A DNA stretch of 64,000 nt, from contig JAQQWL010000003.1 in NCBI GenBank assembly GCA_038363925.1, forward strand, positions 682,001-746,000, read 5' to 3'. The translations under genes and the position numbers were made by a program. Every line of letters starts with the position of its first letter. The first letter of the stretch is position 1. The notes under the pieces were generated by a model. That model saw nothing but the letters and a program-made list of their open reading frames with translations. It ran no database searches and was not told the DNA's origin. Source of the stretch: Apiospora phragmitis. Its lineage: Eukaryota; Ascomycota; Sordariomycetes; Amphisphaeriales; Apiosporaceae. Positions 24,694 to 36,816 of the stretch are shown here, piece by piece.

Positions 24694-25374
24694 CTTGATG
24701 GTATTGCTCTTCGCTTGGGTTGGGCTTTTCTGTGGGGAGATGGTTTTGTGTGTTTTGCTTTGGAGAAGCGCAAGGTGTTGTTAATGTTTGGTTGTTGTGT
24801 AGAAGCCAACGCTTGAAGGTGGAGGGAGGGAGATGTTGCTTTAATACCCAGGTAGATATTATGGAAGGAACCATCCAAGAAAGATGACTGGGAATGGAAC
24901 AATCTATTGTGGCTACTGGAATAATTTGATATGAATAACCGTCATGTGAGATATCTGCGTCGACCAGAGTTGAATCCGGATTGATGAGGTGTGATATCGA
25001 GTCTTCTAGGGGTTTCCAATATCTCACGGCGATGCCAGCTCTGAACCCAGTCTTGATGCTCCCATCAGCACACATCAGTCACACCGCGCTGGCTGGCCAA
25101 GGACGTACGCCGTCACGTATGCGCAATGAAGGGCTGTGCGGGGATACGATCCCATGTGCGTCACAAAATAATAATAATGAACCAGGGGATCACTTTCGTT
25201 GTCATCAAGCTCGTAACATTTGGTATATTGGTCTAGCGCCTACGCCGGCCACGCCTTTTTGGGGGAGAAATCCTACGTGTCCCGGCTTCATTATGAACCA
25301 GAGAAGATCATGTCGCCAAATCAGATATGTCTCCGTAGACACCAACGCTTATGCTTATGATTATCCTGGGTCCT
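24694..25374. other. Intergenic between the Hce2-type gene and GMPPA
   Basis: Upstream region of the Hce2-type gene, which is read leftward, plus the 3' flank of GMPPA. A TATTAAA box-like sequence occurs on the minus strand near 24836-24843, about 145 bp before the Hce2 start. Nothing else is supported. Confidence 0.4.
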
Positions 25375-26911
25375 CTACATGATGACTTCGTTGGATACAT
25401 CCTATATAAGTGTTAGCATTGGGAGCACATGCATAGACCGGAAGACGGCTTCTTACCCTCTTGAGCTCCTTGAAGGGCAAGCAGACACAGTTCTGCACGC
25501 GAACCTCGTCATTGACCTTGGTCTCCTTGCCCAGAATGGTGATGCTCTGGACCTTGACGCCGTTCTTGATGATGCTGGTCGTATGCGACGTGACGGGGGT
25601 GGGGGTGCCTTCGACGCGAGCCCAAGCACCTACAGTGCTGTTCCAGCCAACAATGCTGTAGAGCACACAGGCATCGTGCTTGATGTGGCTGTCCTCGAGG
25701 ACGATGGTATCCTTGACGCGGGCACCGGCGCCAATCACGGCACGGGGGCCGATAGAGACGTTGGGGCCAAGCTTGGCGGTAGGGTCAACGGTGGCAGTGG
25801 GGTGGATGAAGACGGGAGCAATCAGGTTCGGCGAGGGCTTGGCCAACTCCTGAGAACCACTCTGCCAGGCCTTCTGGAGGTAGAGGGCATTGGCAGGGAC
25901 AGCCGATCCTGCAGTCTTGATCTGGCGCCAGAAGTCCTTGGTCTCGTAAACAAAGAACTGCTTGCTGTCGGCCAGATCACTGAGAATGTCCTGTTCCAGT
26001 CTCAGCACCTCCTTCTTCTCATCGTCGTCGTCTGCCATAAAGCTCGACTCGAGGTTCTCGGAGGAGGGGTAGGACACGAGACGAGGTCGGTCGGTACGGC
26101 GCTTGATGGCAGTCTTGATGCTGGGGAAGATGGCGTCGACGCTGAACAGATAGACACCGCAGTTGATGAGGTTGGAGATATGGCCCTCGGGCTTCTCGAC
26201 GTAATGGAGGACGCGGCGGGAGTGCGAGTCGCTGACAATGCAACCGAAGTTGGTGGCAGCATCATCGCTCACGCGGGTACCCAGAATGACGGCCTCGGCA
26301 TCCTTATTGTCGAAGAGCTCGGCCATCTCGTTTAGAGGGGAAGGAGCAGCAGACGTCGGAGTTGAGGACGAAGATGCGCTCGGGGCGGCCCTTCAGGATG
26401 GCATCTCGGAAGTGGTAGAGACCGCCAGCGGTGCCGAGGGCCTCGTACTCTCGAAGGTACTTGATGGGCAGGTTGGGGAACTCGTGGGAAGCGTCCTTGA
26501 TGAAGTCGCGGAAGACAGACTCGTCGTAGTAGCCGATCATGACAACCTCCTGGATTGAAGGGACCTTGGCGATCGCCGTAAGGCAATGCCAGATGATGGG
26601 GTGACCGGCGACATCGAAGAGGGGCTGTTTAAGCGCAAATGTTTAGAATCGAATCGCAACCGGAATACGAACTGGACAGAGATGGTCAATTCGCTGTACT
26701 GACCTTCGGGACGTCGAGGGAGAGAGGTCGGAATCGGGTGCCTCTGGAAGGACCTCCAACCTAAACGTTGAGTGAAATGCGGTCAGTATCTCGCTGTCTC
26801 CAAGGTGGGGCAGAACCAGTAACAATGGGATCGCAAACTCACCAGGATGACGGCCTTGGTGTCCTTGCCGGCACCGTTGGCCTTTTCGCGCATAGGTACT
26901 TGGAGGCTCAT
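25375..26911 (-). CDS. GDP-mannose pyrophosphorylase, GMPPA-type (apparent frameshift)
   Basis: Exons 26911-26843, 26760-26704, 26624-25457 and 25401-25375; introns of 82, 79 and 55 bp. The product is about 439 residues. Exons 1-2 give KAVILVGGPSRGTRFRPL, the nucleotidyl-transferase signature in its GMPPA form, then PKPLFDVAGHPIIWH and FVLNSDVCCSFP. The C-terminal half is a left-handed beta-helix of hexapeptide repeats (PTAKLGPNVSIGPRAVIGAG) ending KELKR|DVSNEVIM. GMPPA-type proteins act with, or regulate, the enzyme that makes GDP-mannose for glycosylation and cell-wall mannan. The frame slips by +1 at a GGGG run (26337-26340, plus strand): exon 3 is 1168 nt, one more than a multiple of three, and dropping one base rejoins both halves. 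A base-calling error is likelier than a broken gene. Confidence 0.85.
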
Positions 26912-28478
26912 GCTGTTCGTGGGTAGATGTTGCACTCGGGGGATGGGGCTGTTGATACTGTGAACTCGCCGTTCCCCTGTTGTCGCCGAAAATGCAATGT
27001 TTATCTTTCAATACGAGCGCCCCTCGAAATTCACAAGTGTTCACAGCGTGTGACTTGATTGGACTGAATTGAATTGGGGGGATCCGTGGCAGGGATCTCG
27101 CAGCTGCAGGGTTCTGGGTTGGTGCCATCTTTTGGATCTTTTGGTGGGATGGCCATCGTGAATCGGAATATCTCTCGGCCCACCAAGCGACCAGCCACTC
27201 GACTGCTATTCTCTAGCGGTACGTATCCCTTTAGGGGGCGGCTAGTGCGGGGTACTCAAGCCACACCCCTCAGTTCCCAACTGGCTGGACTTCTTCCACA
27301 GCTCCATCAAGCACGCCCCTCAACTTTCAACGTCGCGATCGCAACAAAGATGCGTGGACTGTTTATGTACAGTCTTCATCCGCTCAATCAGTTAAGGGTT
27401 TCATGGAACATTGGATTCTCTCAGTACCGCCAGTGTATGTAAGATCTATACATTAAATATGGTCTAACACACCCCAGTTGATAGCTTGAGGTCAAGCAAG
27501 CCGTCATGATCTATTGTGGTAGCTTTACCCTGACTTTCAGGGCCACTAGCTTGAAAGCTGTCTCTTCCTGAAGCCAGTGGGCTCAGCAGCCTGACTTGCG
27601 TCACAACAGAATCATTATTCCCCGGGCACGTCTCCTCAAACCGGCTGCCGGTACCAATAAATGAACCTGATCGGCTTGGCCACCCCAGAATCGGCGGAGA
27701 TTTAATTAGTGGAGGCCGCACAGCCTGTTGAGTCTACTCGTCACAACGCCGAGACCTTGGTGACGGCTTGGCCACTTTACCGATATTGCTTGTTGAGAGC
27801 TTTTACCCGCGAGGCCGCGTTGCCATGCGGTTAAATTTGCATTGACGTCGGTTACCCGTTCAGGTTGCGGAAGCTTGATTCGCCTCGTAACTGGTCAAGA
27901 TCGACGCATCTAAGTCTGAAACGGCCGCCAAGCTCATCGATCAGGGCACCCGTCATGGTCGCAGTGGGAAAGATCACCAAGCCCGTATATAATGAGCCAA
28001 TACGTACTTTGGTTCACCACCGGCTCCGGCCTCCGGTCTGGGGCTTGGCCGTTACATTACAATCAACCAGCCGTCCCATGGCATTCCATGGCATTGAAGG
28101 TCTTATTATTATCACCGCCTGATATGCTCCATCTCCTGAATGATCAGATCTACAGCGACCCATGACTCAGAAACGGCCCGTTAACCGTGATCAACATACG
28201 ACCCAGACCTTACAATACCCTGTGGTCTTATGAGCTCCTGGAAGAGTCCCCACAGGAGACGAGGCATGGAAGCTCGGTTACCCCATACTTCCAAGAGATA
28301 TGCTTCGGGATTCGGCTCGGATGGGTCGGAAGATCGAATCATGTGTCATCCAAGGTCCAAATCAACGGAAGGACATGCCCCTTGCCGCTGATGATGTGAT
28401 GCCGTAGCAACGTGGGCTCGGAGGTACTGTTTTCGTCCAGGCTTCGGAAAGAGCCTCAGTTCCGCGTCCCTGGCTGAG
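26912..28478. other. Intergenic between divergent GMPPA and GH6 genes
   Basis: Shared upstream region of two divergent genes. It holds a CreA-type hexamer (GTGGGG on the minus strand, 28248-28253) that could mediate glucose repression of the GH6 gene (inference). No gene is supported. Confidence 0.4.
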
Positions 28479-28486
28479 TATATAAG
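28479..28486 (+). promoter_or_regulatory. TATA box of the GH6 gene
   Basis: TATATAAG lies about 100 bp before the ATG at 28586, the expected distance for a strongly induced fungal secreted-enzyme gene. Confidence 0.6.
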
Positions 28487-28585
28487 AGAGCCAAGTATCC
28501 CACATGTTTCACCATCCGCGCAGTTCATCACCGCCATAGCAATCTGCCTATCTACACATACGGATACTATTCACGCTTTCTCAAC

Positions 28586-29989
28586 ATGAAGACAACTACA
28601 GCTTCGCTTCTGGCCCTGGCCACAGCTGTCGCTGCTTTGCCATCGCCCGTCCACAAGCGTGCTTGCGACGCCGTTGTCAAACTCGATGCCAGCACCAACG
28701 TCTTCGAGCAGTACACCCTGCATGCGAACTCGTTCTACCGAGGCGAGGTCGACGCCGCCATCACTAACCTCAAGGACACCAGCTTGGCCGATGCGGCTCA
28801 GAAGGTTGGCGATGTTGGCTCGTTCCTCTGGCTGTACGTTGAAATCCGACTCATGTATCATGGAAACGGGCAAAGGTTCCATTTCACTGACATTGTAACA
28901 CAGCGACACCATCGAGAACATTGAGAAGCTGAGAACCGAACTCGCAGCCGGTATCCCTTGCGAAAACATCTTCGGTCTGGTTATTTACGATCTCCCTGGT
29001 CGCGACTGTGCTGCCAAGGCCTCCAATGGTGAACTGGCTGTCGGCGAGATCGATAGGTACAAGACCGAGTATATCGATGGTAGGTATCAACCATGACCAA
29101 TTTTTGCTTTCGTAGCTAACGCATTACAACAGTCATTGTTGGGATCCTCAAGGAGAACCCCAACCAAGCCTTTGCCCTTATCATCGAGCCCGACTCCCTG
29201 CCCAACTTGGTGACCAACATTGATGAGAAGGCCTGCCAGGACTCCGAGGCCGGATACGAAGAGGGTGTTGAGTACGCGTTGAAGCAGCTCAACTTGGACA
29301 ACGTCGTCATGTACATCGACGCCGGTCATGGCGGCTGGCTGGGCTGGAATGATAACCTCAAACCTGGCGCTGAGGGTCTTGCCAAAGTCTACAAGGCCGC
29401 TGGCTCCCCAAGCCAGGTCCGTGGCATTTCCACCAACATCGCTGGATGGAACGCTTGGTGAGTTCCCCTAACCCGCTCTCTGAGAATATAGCTAACACGA
29501 CACCAGGGACGAGACCCCAGGCGAATTCTCTGATGCCTCCGACGCTCAGTGGAACAAGGCTCAGAACGAGAAGCTGTACATCGAGATGTTCGGTGCCGAA
29601 CTCGAGAGTGCCGGCATGCCCAACCACGCCATTGTCGATACTGGCCGGTAAGTCCGTTCGCTAGTCGTAAACAGGTAGAAGAACAGGAGCTAAATCCAGT
29701 TCACCACAGCAACGCCATCACTGGCCTCCGCGAGGAATGGGGCAACTGGTGCAACGTCAACGGCGCCGGCTTCGGTGTCCGCCCCACCGCCGACACCGGG
29801 TCCGAGCTCGCCGATGCCTTCGTCTGGGGCAAGCCCGGCGGCGAGTCCGACGGCACCAGCGACACCTCGGCCACCCGCTACGACTCCTTCTGCGGCAAGT
29901 CCGACGCCTTCAAGCCTTCGCCCGAGGCCGGCCAGTGGAACCAGGAGTACTTCGAGATGCTTCTCAAGAACGCTGACCCGAAGTTCTAA
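28586..29989 (+). CDS. GH6 cellulase (cellobiohydrolase/endoglucanase), no CBM
   Basis: Five exons: 28586-28833, 28904-29079, 29133-29457, 29507-29647, 29710-29989. Introns are 70, 53, 49 and 62 bp, and the frame stays intact for 389 residues. A signal peptide (MKTTTASLLALATAVAALP) is followed almost directly by the catalytic domain, with no cellulose-binding module or Ser/Thr linker. Motifs are VIYDLPGRDCAA with its catalytic-region Asp, IEPDSLPNLVTN carrying the proton-donor Asp, MYIDAGHGGWLGWNDN, STNIAGWNAW, GNWCNVNGAGFGVRP and WGKPGGESDGTSD. GH6 enzymes are inverting cellulases that release cellobiose from non-reducing ends or cut internally; which mode applies cannot be told from this reading. 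GGESDG has Ser where Trichoderma Cel6A has a disulfide Cys. The gene converges on a second GH6 gene 589 bp downstream. Confidence 0.92.
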
Positions 29990-30578
29990 AACTACAATAA
30001 CAAGTAGCTCGTGGTAATAATTACGGCGGTCATCACCACGTACTTTCTGTTCGACCTGTATAAAGACTGAAAATTGAAGGGGGTGTGCTTCAGACACCGT
30101 ATTTTGGATGAGTGTTGGAGGACTCTTTCGTTGTCCCAATTTTGGCTTGGATGTATGCCTGTCCATAGCACAAAATGCTTGCTATGTCTTTGTCCAGACG
30201 ATTCGTGCAGTTTGAATCATGAAGTCTCGCGTCAAAGTAAGCAAAGCTGAAACCCATTTCAGCCTTTACCTATGTCACCCCTGCCCATGATCACGCAGTG
30301 GCCTGAAACATAGCACGATTCTATAGGGCGTGCCCATACAGTGGCACGACTTTCAGCTGAGGGTAATAGTACTATACACTCAAGACTACGGCAAAGTGGG
30401 ATATAATTGTAAGGACACTTCGATGGTCAAATACCTTATGTAAGTAAATTGATATGTACGTGGTCCCTTCCTACCTGAAGATGGGACATTCCTAGGAAAC
30501 CATGCTCTCTATCATCTATCATCGTGCCTATATACACCTTGTCTTTCCTTCCTCGCTCAGTCCCTCCTTCTTTCATGC
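29990..30578. other. Convergent intergenic region between two GH6 genes
   Basis: 3' flanks of both GH6 genes. No gene and no evident repeat. Confidence 0.5.
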
Positions 30579-31812
30579 TCAGACCGATGGGTCTGCATTC
30601 TCGACCAGCATCTGCACATACTCATCAAACCAAACCCCAGCCCGAGGCGCGCCCTCATACCCGCACTCGCCGTCACTCTCGCCGCCCGGCTTGATCCACA
30701 CGATGCTGTCGACGTGGGTGTTGTTGACAGCCGTGCCGGGCCGAATCCCGAACCCCGCGGGGACACGTTGCACCAGTCGCCCCATTCCTCGCGAGCCCCA
30801 GGGGCCGCGACGCGGCCCTGGTCGATGATGAAGCGCGAGGGCAGGCCCTCGGCCTCGAGGAAGGGCGCCAGGGCGTCGGCGTAGTGCGACTCGTCCCACG
30901 CGTTGCTGTACTCGGTGAAGTTCTCGCGCACTGTTGCGTGGAACGGGTTGTAGTTGGACACGTTGGTCGAGAAGCCCCGGATCTTAGTGCCGTTGCCGGC
31001 GAGGCGCACGACTTCGCCGAAGACCTTAGCGGCTGTGTTTCGCGGGTGTTAGTGGGAGTGAGTTTCTCGCATTAAGGGGGCAGCAGAAGGGATGAGGGGC
31101 GGTGGGTTTCTTTTCTTACTGGGTTCTAAGTTATCATCCCAGCCAAGCCAGCCACCGTGGGCTGCGTCGATGTACAGATGCACGTTGGGGAACTGCAGGC
31201 TGCGGATAGCCGTCGCGATGCCCTGCTTGTAGACATCCTGGGCCTTGTTGCACAACTCGACCTCGAGGTTGGTGACCAGGTTGGCCAAGGAGTCAGGCTC
31301 CAACACCACAGCGAACGTGAGGTCGCTCGCCGCGCTGAGCTTGTCGGGCCCAGGGGCGAGGTACTCCGTCTTGTAACGCTCGAGCCCACCGTTCTCAGAG
31401 TCGAGCTCGCCCGCGCTCTCGCCGGCGCTGCAGTCGCGGTCCGGCAGGTTGTACAGGACCAGCCCAACGACCTGGGGCGTGCCGGTCTCGTCCTGGACCG
31501 CGCGCGCCGCCGCGACGGCCGCGTCGATGTTGGGCAGGCTCGCGATGTTGGACACCCAGACGAAGGTGCCGATGTCCTGGATCGCGCGCACCTTCTCGGC
31601 GTTCGCGCCGTCGCCCCGGCTCGCGAAGGCGTCGTGCGTCTGGTCTAGCTTCGCGGCCCATTCTGGGTTCGCGAACAGCTTCTTGCCCGCGAAGGGGTTG
31701 GCGTCTTGGCGCTTCGCGGGGAGCGGGACGCAGATGATGGACTGAAGCGGAGGGGTTTCGCCGTGACCGAGACCGCGGCTATTAAGGCCAGGAGTACATC
31801 GGCTGCACGCAT
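30579..31812 (-). CDS. Second GH6 cellulase paralog with two apparent frameshifts
   Basis: Exons 31812-31120 and 31032-30579 with one 87-bp intron (CCCA|GTAAGA ... ACACAG|CC). The ATG at 31812 starts a good signal peptide (MRAADVLLALIAAVSVTA), but the mature frame is offset by one base. A missing base near the GGGG run at 31752-31755 would join them. A second missing base near 30753-30764 (CCCCGCGGGG) separates GDWCNV from AGFGIRPGTA. Total exon length 1147 plus these two bases gives 382 residues. Motifs: LYNLPDRDCSAGESAGE, LEPDSLANLVTN, LYIDAAHGGWLGWDDN, STNVSNYNPF, REEWGDWCNV and WIKPGGESDG. YNLP replaces the usual YDLP. An alternative is a pseudogene, or skipping of the first frameshift by a 56-bp intron that would delete the signal peptide. 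Confidence 0.8.
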
Positions 31813-32556
31813 TGTTGCGGTGGTATGTATTCACAAGACTGGCAAGGAGCGATACGAATTCCGGGCACACAGAGCTGGAGTAGACGGCAAGGTGGTTGAC
31901 GAACGCGAAGGCTAGACCAGCGAGCGTTCGAAGGTGTCACGACTGAGTACGTTTTATAGTCAAGCCTACACACCTCTAGGCCCTTAATCAATCGTGCAAT
32001 GCAACAGGGGATCGACACAGCGTCACAACCTCGGGAGGCAACCCGAGAAGCTGATCCACCGCCCAGGGCTTGTCGCGGCCTTGGATTTGGCATCCCACGC
32101 ACCTATATAGGTAAATGGTGGTGACCCGAAGCGATGCCAATGGTATTGCATTGAGATCCGGAGGGTGATTGCCCGATCCAATTAGGCTATGATCTGCCCG
32201 TTTGCACCAGATAGACCACTTTTGGGGACGGACAAATTGCGTACATAAGGGGGACATCCCGTTGCCAAGCATGGAGCCGAGATCCAGATTGATCGACAGG
32301 GAACCACACCCAAGCATTCTGGACGGGATGCACGATCCGGGAGCCCGCTGTAACGTGATGAGATGATATACAACATTCCCAGATCGACGACGAAACTGTT
32401 TCCTGATTCATGTATCTAGATAGCATAATTGCATGATTGGCAGTTCCGCCCTGGTTAAGTAGACTTATTGGTAAAGACTGATTCTCTCTCCCATCGAGTC
32501 TTCTTCGAAATTCTCACACACGGGAATCATAATTCCTCCTGCACAGATGGCTACTG
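31813..32556. other. Intergenic upstream of the second GH6 gene
   Basis: No gene is seen. A CTATATAGG sequence near 32101-32110 might serve as a distal TATA element, but it lies ~290 bp from the start. Confidence 0.35.
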
Positions 32557-34711
32557 CTACCCAAGCTTCTGCAGACTAGCCTGGCGCATCTTGGCCTGGA
32601 ACTTCTCCTCATCGACGGAGTCCACATCCGTGTCGCCATCCATGCTCCCCTTGTTGCCAAGGGTGCTGAGCGCGCGCGCGTCCTCCTCGCGGACCAAAGG
32701 CAGCTGCCCGACCACATGCCCGTAGAGCATAACCGTGCGACGGTGATTGGGCGCGGGCCGGCTGAAGCGGTTGTACGCGACGAAGTAGCCGTCGTTGGCC
32801 GAGTCCGGACGCGCGTTGGCGGGCGGCGGGACGTGCACGCTCTTGCGCTGCACCTGGACCGCGTCGTCGGCGACGGGCGCGACCCCGTACCGCCGGTAGA
32901 GCGCGTCCAGGGCCGGGATGCTGAGCCCGTGCACCACGATACTGAAGAGCACCAGGAAGTAGACCGCGGGCACCAGCGCGCGCAGCAGGGCGGCCTCGCC
33001 TGCGTCGGCTGAGGCGAGGGGCGGGAACAGGTGCTTGGTGTGCTCGACGTAGAAGACGGCGCCGACGCCGATGGGGCCGAACTGTTCATGGGAGGACGTA
33101 AGTCAATAGGGCGAGACTCAAACCGGGGAAAGGGGTGTACTTACGTAGCCCATGAAGACGGCTTCCTTCCAAGACTTGATGCATGATGGCATGGCTTTAT
33201 ACATGATCATCAAGGCGGGGATCCGGCGAAAGAACAGGACTAGGAAACCCAGCCCGATCAAGCGTGGTAGGGTAATCCCAGTACCGTCGGGATCATGGAA
33301 GGTGTTCCACGGCATGATTATACCGACGTACATGAACCCAAGGAAGTTAAGCAGCACGTCGATGCTGCCATTGACCTCGTCGTGGCGCTCGAGGGTTTCC
33401 TTGAGATACTCACCGTCCCAGTTGAGGGCGACGCCGGCCACGAAGCAGGCCAAGAGATCGTTGGTGCCGATGGCACCGCATGTGCCAATTATGAAAAGCT
33501 AGTCGATGTTTCAGTCAGTGAGATAAATCTTAGAGTTGCATAGACTTACAGCAAGTGCAACAGGGAACAGGAGGTAACTTTCTGAGTCGATCCAGCGGCG
33601 CCTCAGGAAGAACTTGATGGCCTTCCCAGCACCGAAGCCAACGAGGGCACCATACGGCGCGGCCATGATCACGACGTAGAGCCACGTCTCGACGACCCAG
33701 TCGATCATAGCCTGCCCGAGACCGCCGTCCAGGCGACCGACGTCGCCAGCACGCCTGACAAGCTCCCCGACCACGTCCACGAGCGCGCGCTTGTGCTCAG
33801 CGCCATGGCCCGGGGAAGCCGTGACGACGCCCGGCAGCTCAGTGTGGCGCATGAGGTTGACCGCGAGCATGAGGAAGGGGAACCCGAAGCCGTCGTTGGC
33901 GCCGGCCTCGGCCGAGATGACCTCGCGCAGGGGGCGGGCGACGTACAGGTCGGCGAAGGGCCCCTTGGCGATGGCCTGGCTCAGGACGGGGTCCGTGGAG
34001 GTGACGCAGGCGCCGATGGCCAGCGCCGCGAGCAGCGTGATCTGGGGCACCGCGGCCAGCAGGCAGGCCGTCGTGCACAGCCACATGAGGGTCATGATGG
34101 GCAGCAGCAGGGCGGCCATGTTGCGCCAGTTGGCCACGACGTACTTGGCTGGCAGCTGGTAGCCCGCGATGAGCAGCTGTACACTGATCATGACGCGCAT
34201 GAAGCCCAGCGTGATGGCGGATTTTTGCTCCTCGGACAGGTCGCCGGGGCCCCAGCGCGTGTTGTTGAGGAAGTTGGCCAGGATGGGGCCGAGCACGATA
34301 CCGATGCACATGGCGGGTACTATTGCCCAGTCATGGCACGCGTTAGTAAGTACGTTTCGCTTATTAGGAATGGTTCCATATCAACCATTCCCATGTGTAA
34401 GGTTGGCTTTATAATGGGTGTGTGTGTGTGTAAAGGTAACCAGGATAACGGTTTTTATGTGTCCGTGTGGCAGTTCTGGGCAGGGGCAGAGAGACTCTGG
34501 GCGTGCAGGAGAATGGGCTGATGAGCCAACTTACAGGCTTCGCCAAGGAGTGCCTTGCTCTTGATCAGGACTGAGAAGAGTCCATATAAAGTGATATAGC
34601 CGCCTGTTTTATCATATCAGTCAACGTGAACATGTTCATGCAAGGTTCACACTTAAGCTGACCTAGGACGGCTATCACTATGTTCAACTCGCTCACATCA
34701 AGAGTCGGCAT
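32557..34711 (-). CDS. Plasma-membrane Na+/H+ antiporter (Sod2/Nha1-like)
   Basis: Five exons: 34711-34663, 34603-34535, 34319-33550, 33498-33145, 33081-32557. Introns of 59, 69, 215, 51 and 63-bp class all hold frame, giving 588 residues. The N-terminus (MPTLDVSELNIVIAVLG, then GGYITLYGLFSVLIKSK) leads into MCIGIVLGPILANF and about a dozen membrane segments. Family motifs are TSTDPVLSQAIAKGPFADLYV, AEAGANDGFGFPFLML (the Asn-Asp pair needed for ion exchange) and GTNDLLACFVAGVALNWDGE. The hydrophilic tail (~130 residues) is short compared with Nha1 and ends MRQASLQKLG. It should expel Na+ (and possibly K+/Li+) in exchange for protons. Splicing of the first two small exons is inferred but gives exactly the expected family N-terminus. 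Confidence 0.9.
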
Positions 34712-36816
34712 CTTTGCGTCAGCGTAGGAGCTCCCTTTCACGGGCGCTCGAAAGCAGTGAATTGTTTAGAGCTATATGTGAACGAGAAAAGGGATAGGAG
34801 CTGGTGAGCTATAGCTGGTGACCAAGGCAGGGGCGAGGCGTGTTTCTTTACGTCCTTAAAACGATAGCCTTAGATTCCAGAGAAGCTCAAGAGAGGATGA
34901 AGGCACAAATCGCGATCTACACCACGCATTGGGTATTAAGGCTGGACGACAGGAAAGAAGAAAAGCCAAGTAATAGTCAAGAAATAAGGGAAATGAACCA
35001 CCTGGGCTCCAAGAAATAAAAGAACGAAACAAGAACACCTCGTACGACCAAGATGACGAGAAGGTAAGCCAAGGTGAAAAGGAGTCAAGTCTGAAAGAGT
35101 GAGGCTCTCCCGGCTAATAAAGGCCTCGTGGCATGGTGAGCAGCGGTGAACTAGTGATTCCAAGAGTTTCTATTCTTGTACCAGGAAACGCTTTTATCGT
35201 ATCTCTTGGTTGCGGTGTCAACTGTTGCTTTTGGCGTTTCGAAGTTACCTGTACTCAGCCTCTTGAAAGATGAGAGGAGTTCTTCAACATGATTAGGGAA
35301 TGGATAGGCAGAGGACTCTTTGCTACGGGCTACGGGCGCCAATGTTGCAGCTGAGGGAGATATTCATCTGGACAGGGGCGCGTAAGTGTTTTGGCGAAGA
35401 CCTCATCAAGAGCGACTTGTTATGGTAAATCAACAGTGGCTTAGGGGAAACGAGGAAATTGCCCAAGACTGTTGGTTTCTTGTCATGTTCGAACACCCCT
35501 GTGGGATTGGACCTGTGGCGTGCTTGGTCGTCTCGGCGCCCGCCGACAAGACTCGAGTTCGAAACCTGTTGGCCGGGACGAACAACCCGTTAGCTGTTGG
35601 CATGTTTGCTTCCGGACTATCCTTTAATTGCATGTCTTAGTATTCTTCTTGGTCAAAGCAATGGTGGTGTTGTGGGTTGGCGGCAGCACAAGCCGAGCCG
35701 GATCGCGGCAACAACACGGAGTCGGCCAAGGCTTGTCGTCGGCGGTTGGTGCATAGGCCAAGCTTACACGAACCCACCCTGATGACGCGTAGCCGAGAAT
35801 CCTTGGAGTGGCCAGTCATACTTTCAACGTCACTTAAGCCATTTGAGTCCAATAGTTGTGTGGACTAGGCAACTAAGGGCTTCTGTCTTTTTCTGTTCCT
35901 GACTAACATCGCCAAGCAATGCATATGGAGGCAGCCTATAGATAGAGCAGCATTGGTGTGTGCTGCTACATAGTTTTCGAAAGATAACTCTACATTTCTA
36001 AGGCCATCTCTTGCTTCGCAGTATTATATGTAAACACAATGCTTATTGACGAGTGTTGATGTGTCGGCTGAGCTGATGCCTGGATATACCTGAACCGTCT
36101 TTTTGCCGGTGCACATCAAATAAAATACTAGCGCGATTTGCAACCAGCAAGAGGAGCTTTACTGGCTTGGCTGTTCACTGGGCATTAATGAGGAAGAAGC
36201 AATCTGTGTCATGGAGGATGACATGGTATGGCTTTATGGTAAGTGTAACATCAGCCTTCATGGATAGATGATATCTACCTAGTGAATCAGAACACCCTGA
36301 AGTAAAGCTTTGGACTCTATGTTGAATGTAGAGGTAGACCCTTACCCAAATAATCTAGGCCCCATGAGCTAACGATCAGAGCCCTGCTCTTGGTGCCAGA
36401 TTCCCGCTCAGTTGGGAAGCATCAGAAGCCTCAGTAACAACAACAACAACAACGACAAATGCGAAATGTCACGGTGTACTTGGCTGACACAGAGATTTAC
36501 CACAACTATTCCCCTAAAACCATCCACTCTCCAATGTTCACCCTATTGAATCATAGCTTTGCCGACTGAACGGTAGGATTGGGTACCTCGGTTTGGGTGC
36601 CCAGGACTCGGGAGGTAGCCTTGTCAAGCAGAATTGCCGAGAGGTATGGAGGCACTAGTGTCTCCGGTGAATTATAGCTGAGCCTCCCCGAGTACTTCAT
36701 GGGAGATCGAAAAGTCCCAGTCACCAGGCTGCTCATCAGCTGTGGCCACCCGGATTTCTCTCCAGCCAACCCAGCTTTTTCTGTCACGGTTCATTCATCC
36801 ATGGAGAAACCGCTTC
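34712..36816. other. Intergenic, no supported gene
   Basis: Upstream of the antiporter. It contains small simple repeats (a TG run near 34419-34431 and an AAC run near 36436-36452). Short frames occur on both strands but show no family resemblance or conserved character. Confidence 0.45.

Noticed and set aside
25379..26335. 318-codon plus-strand ORF
   Set aside because: Antisense shadow of the GMPPA gene; all motifs are on the minus strand.
31812..31870. Longer start of the second GH6 gene at 31870
   Set aside because: The extended N-terminus (MCPEFVSLL...) is a weak leader; ATG 31812 gives a clear signal peptide in the adjacent frame, consistent with a one-base slip.
33793..34521. 242-codon plus-strand ORF
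   Set aside because: Antisense to the antiporter gene, low complexity, no motif.
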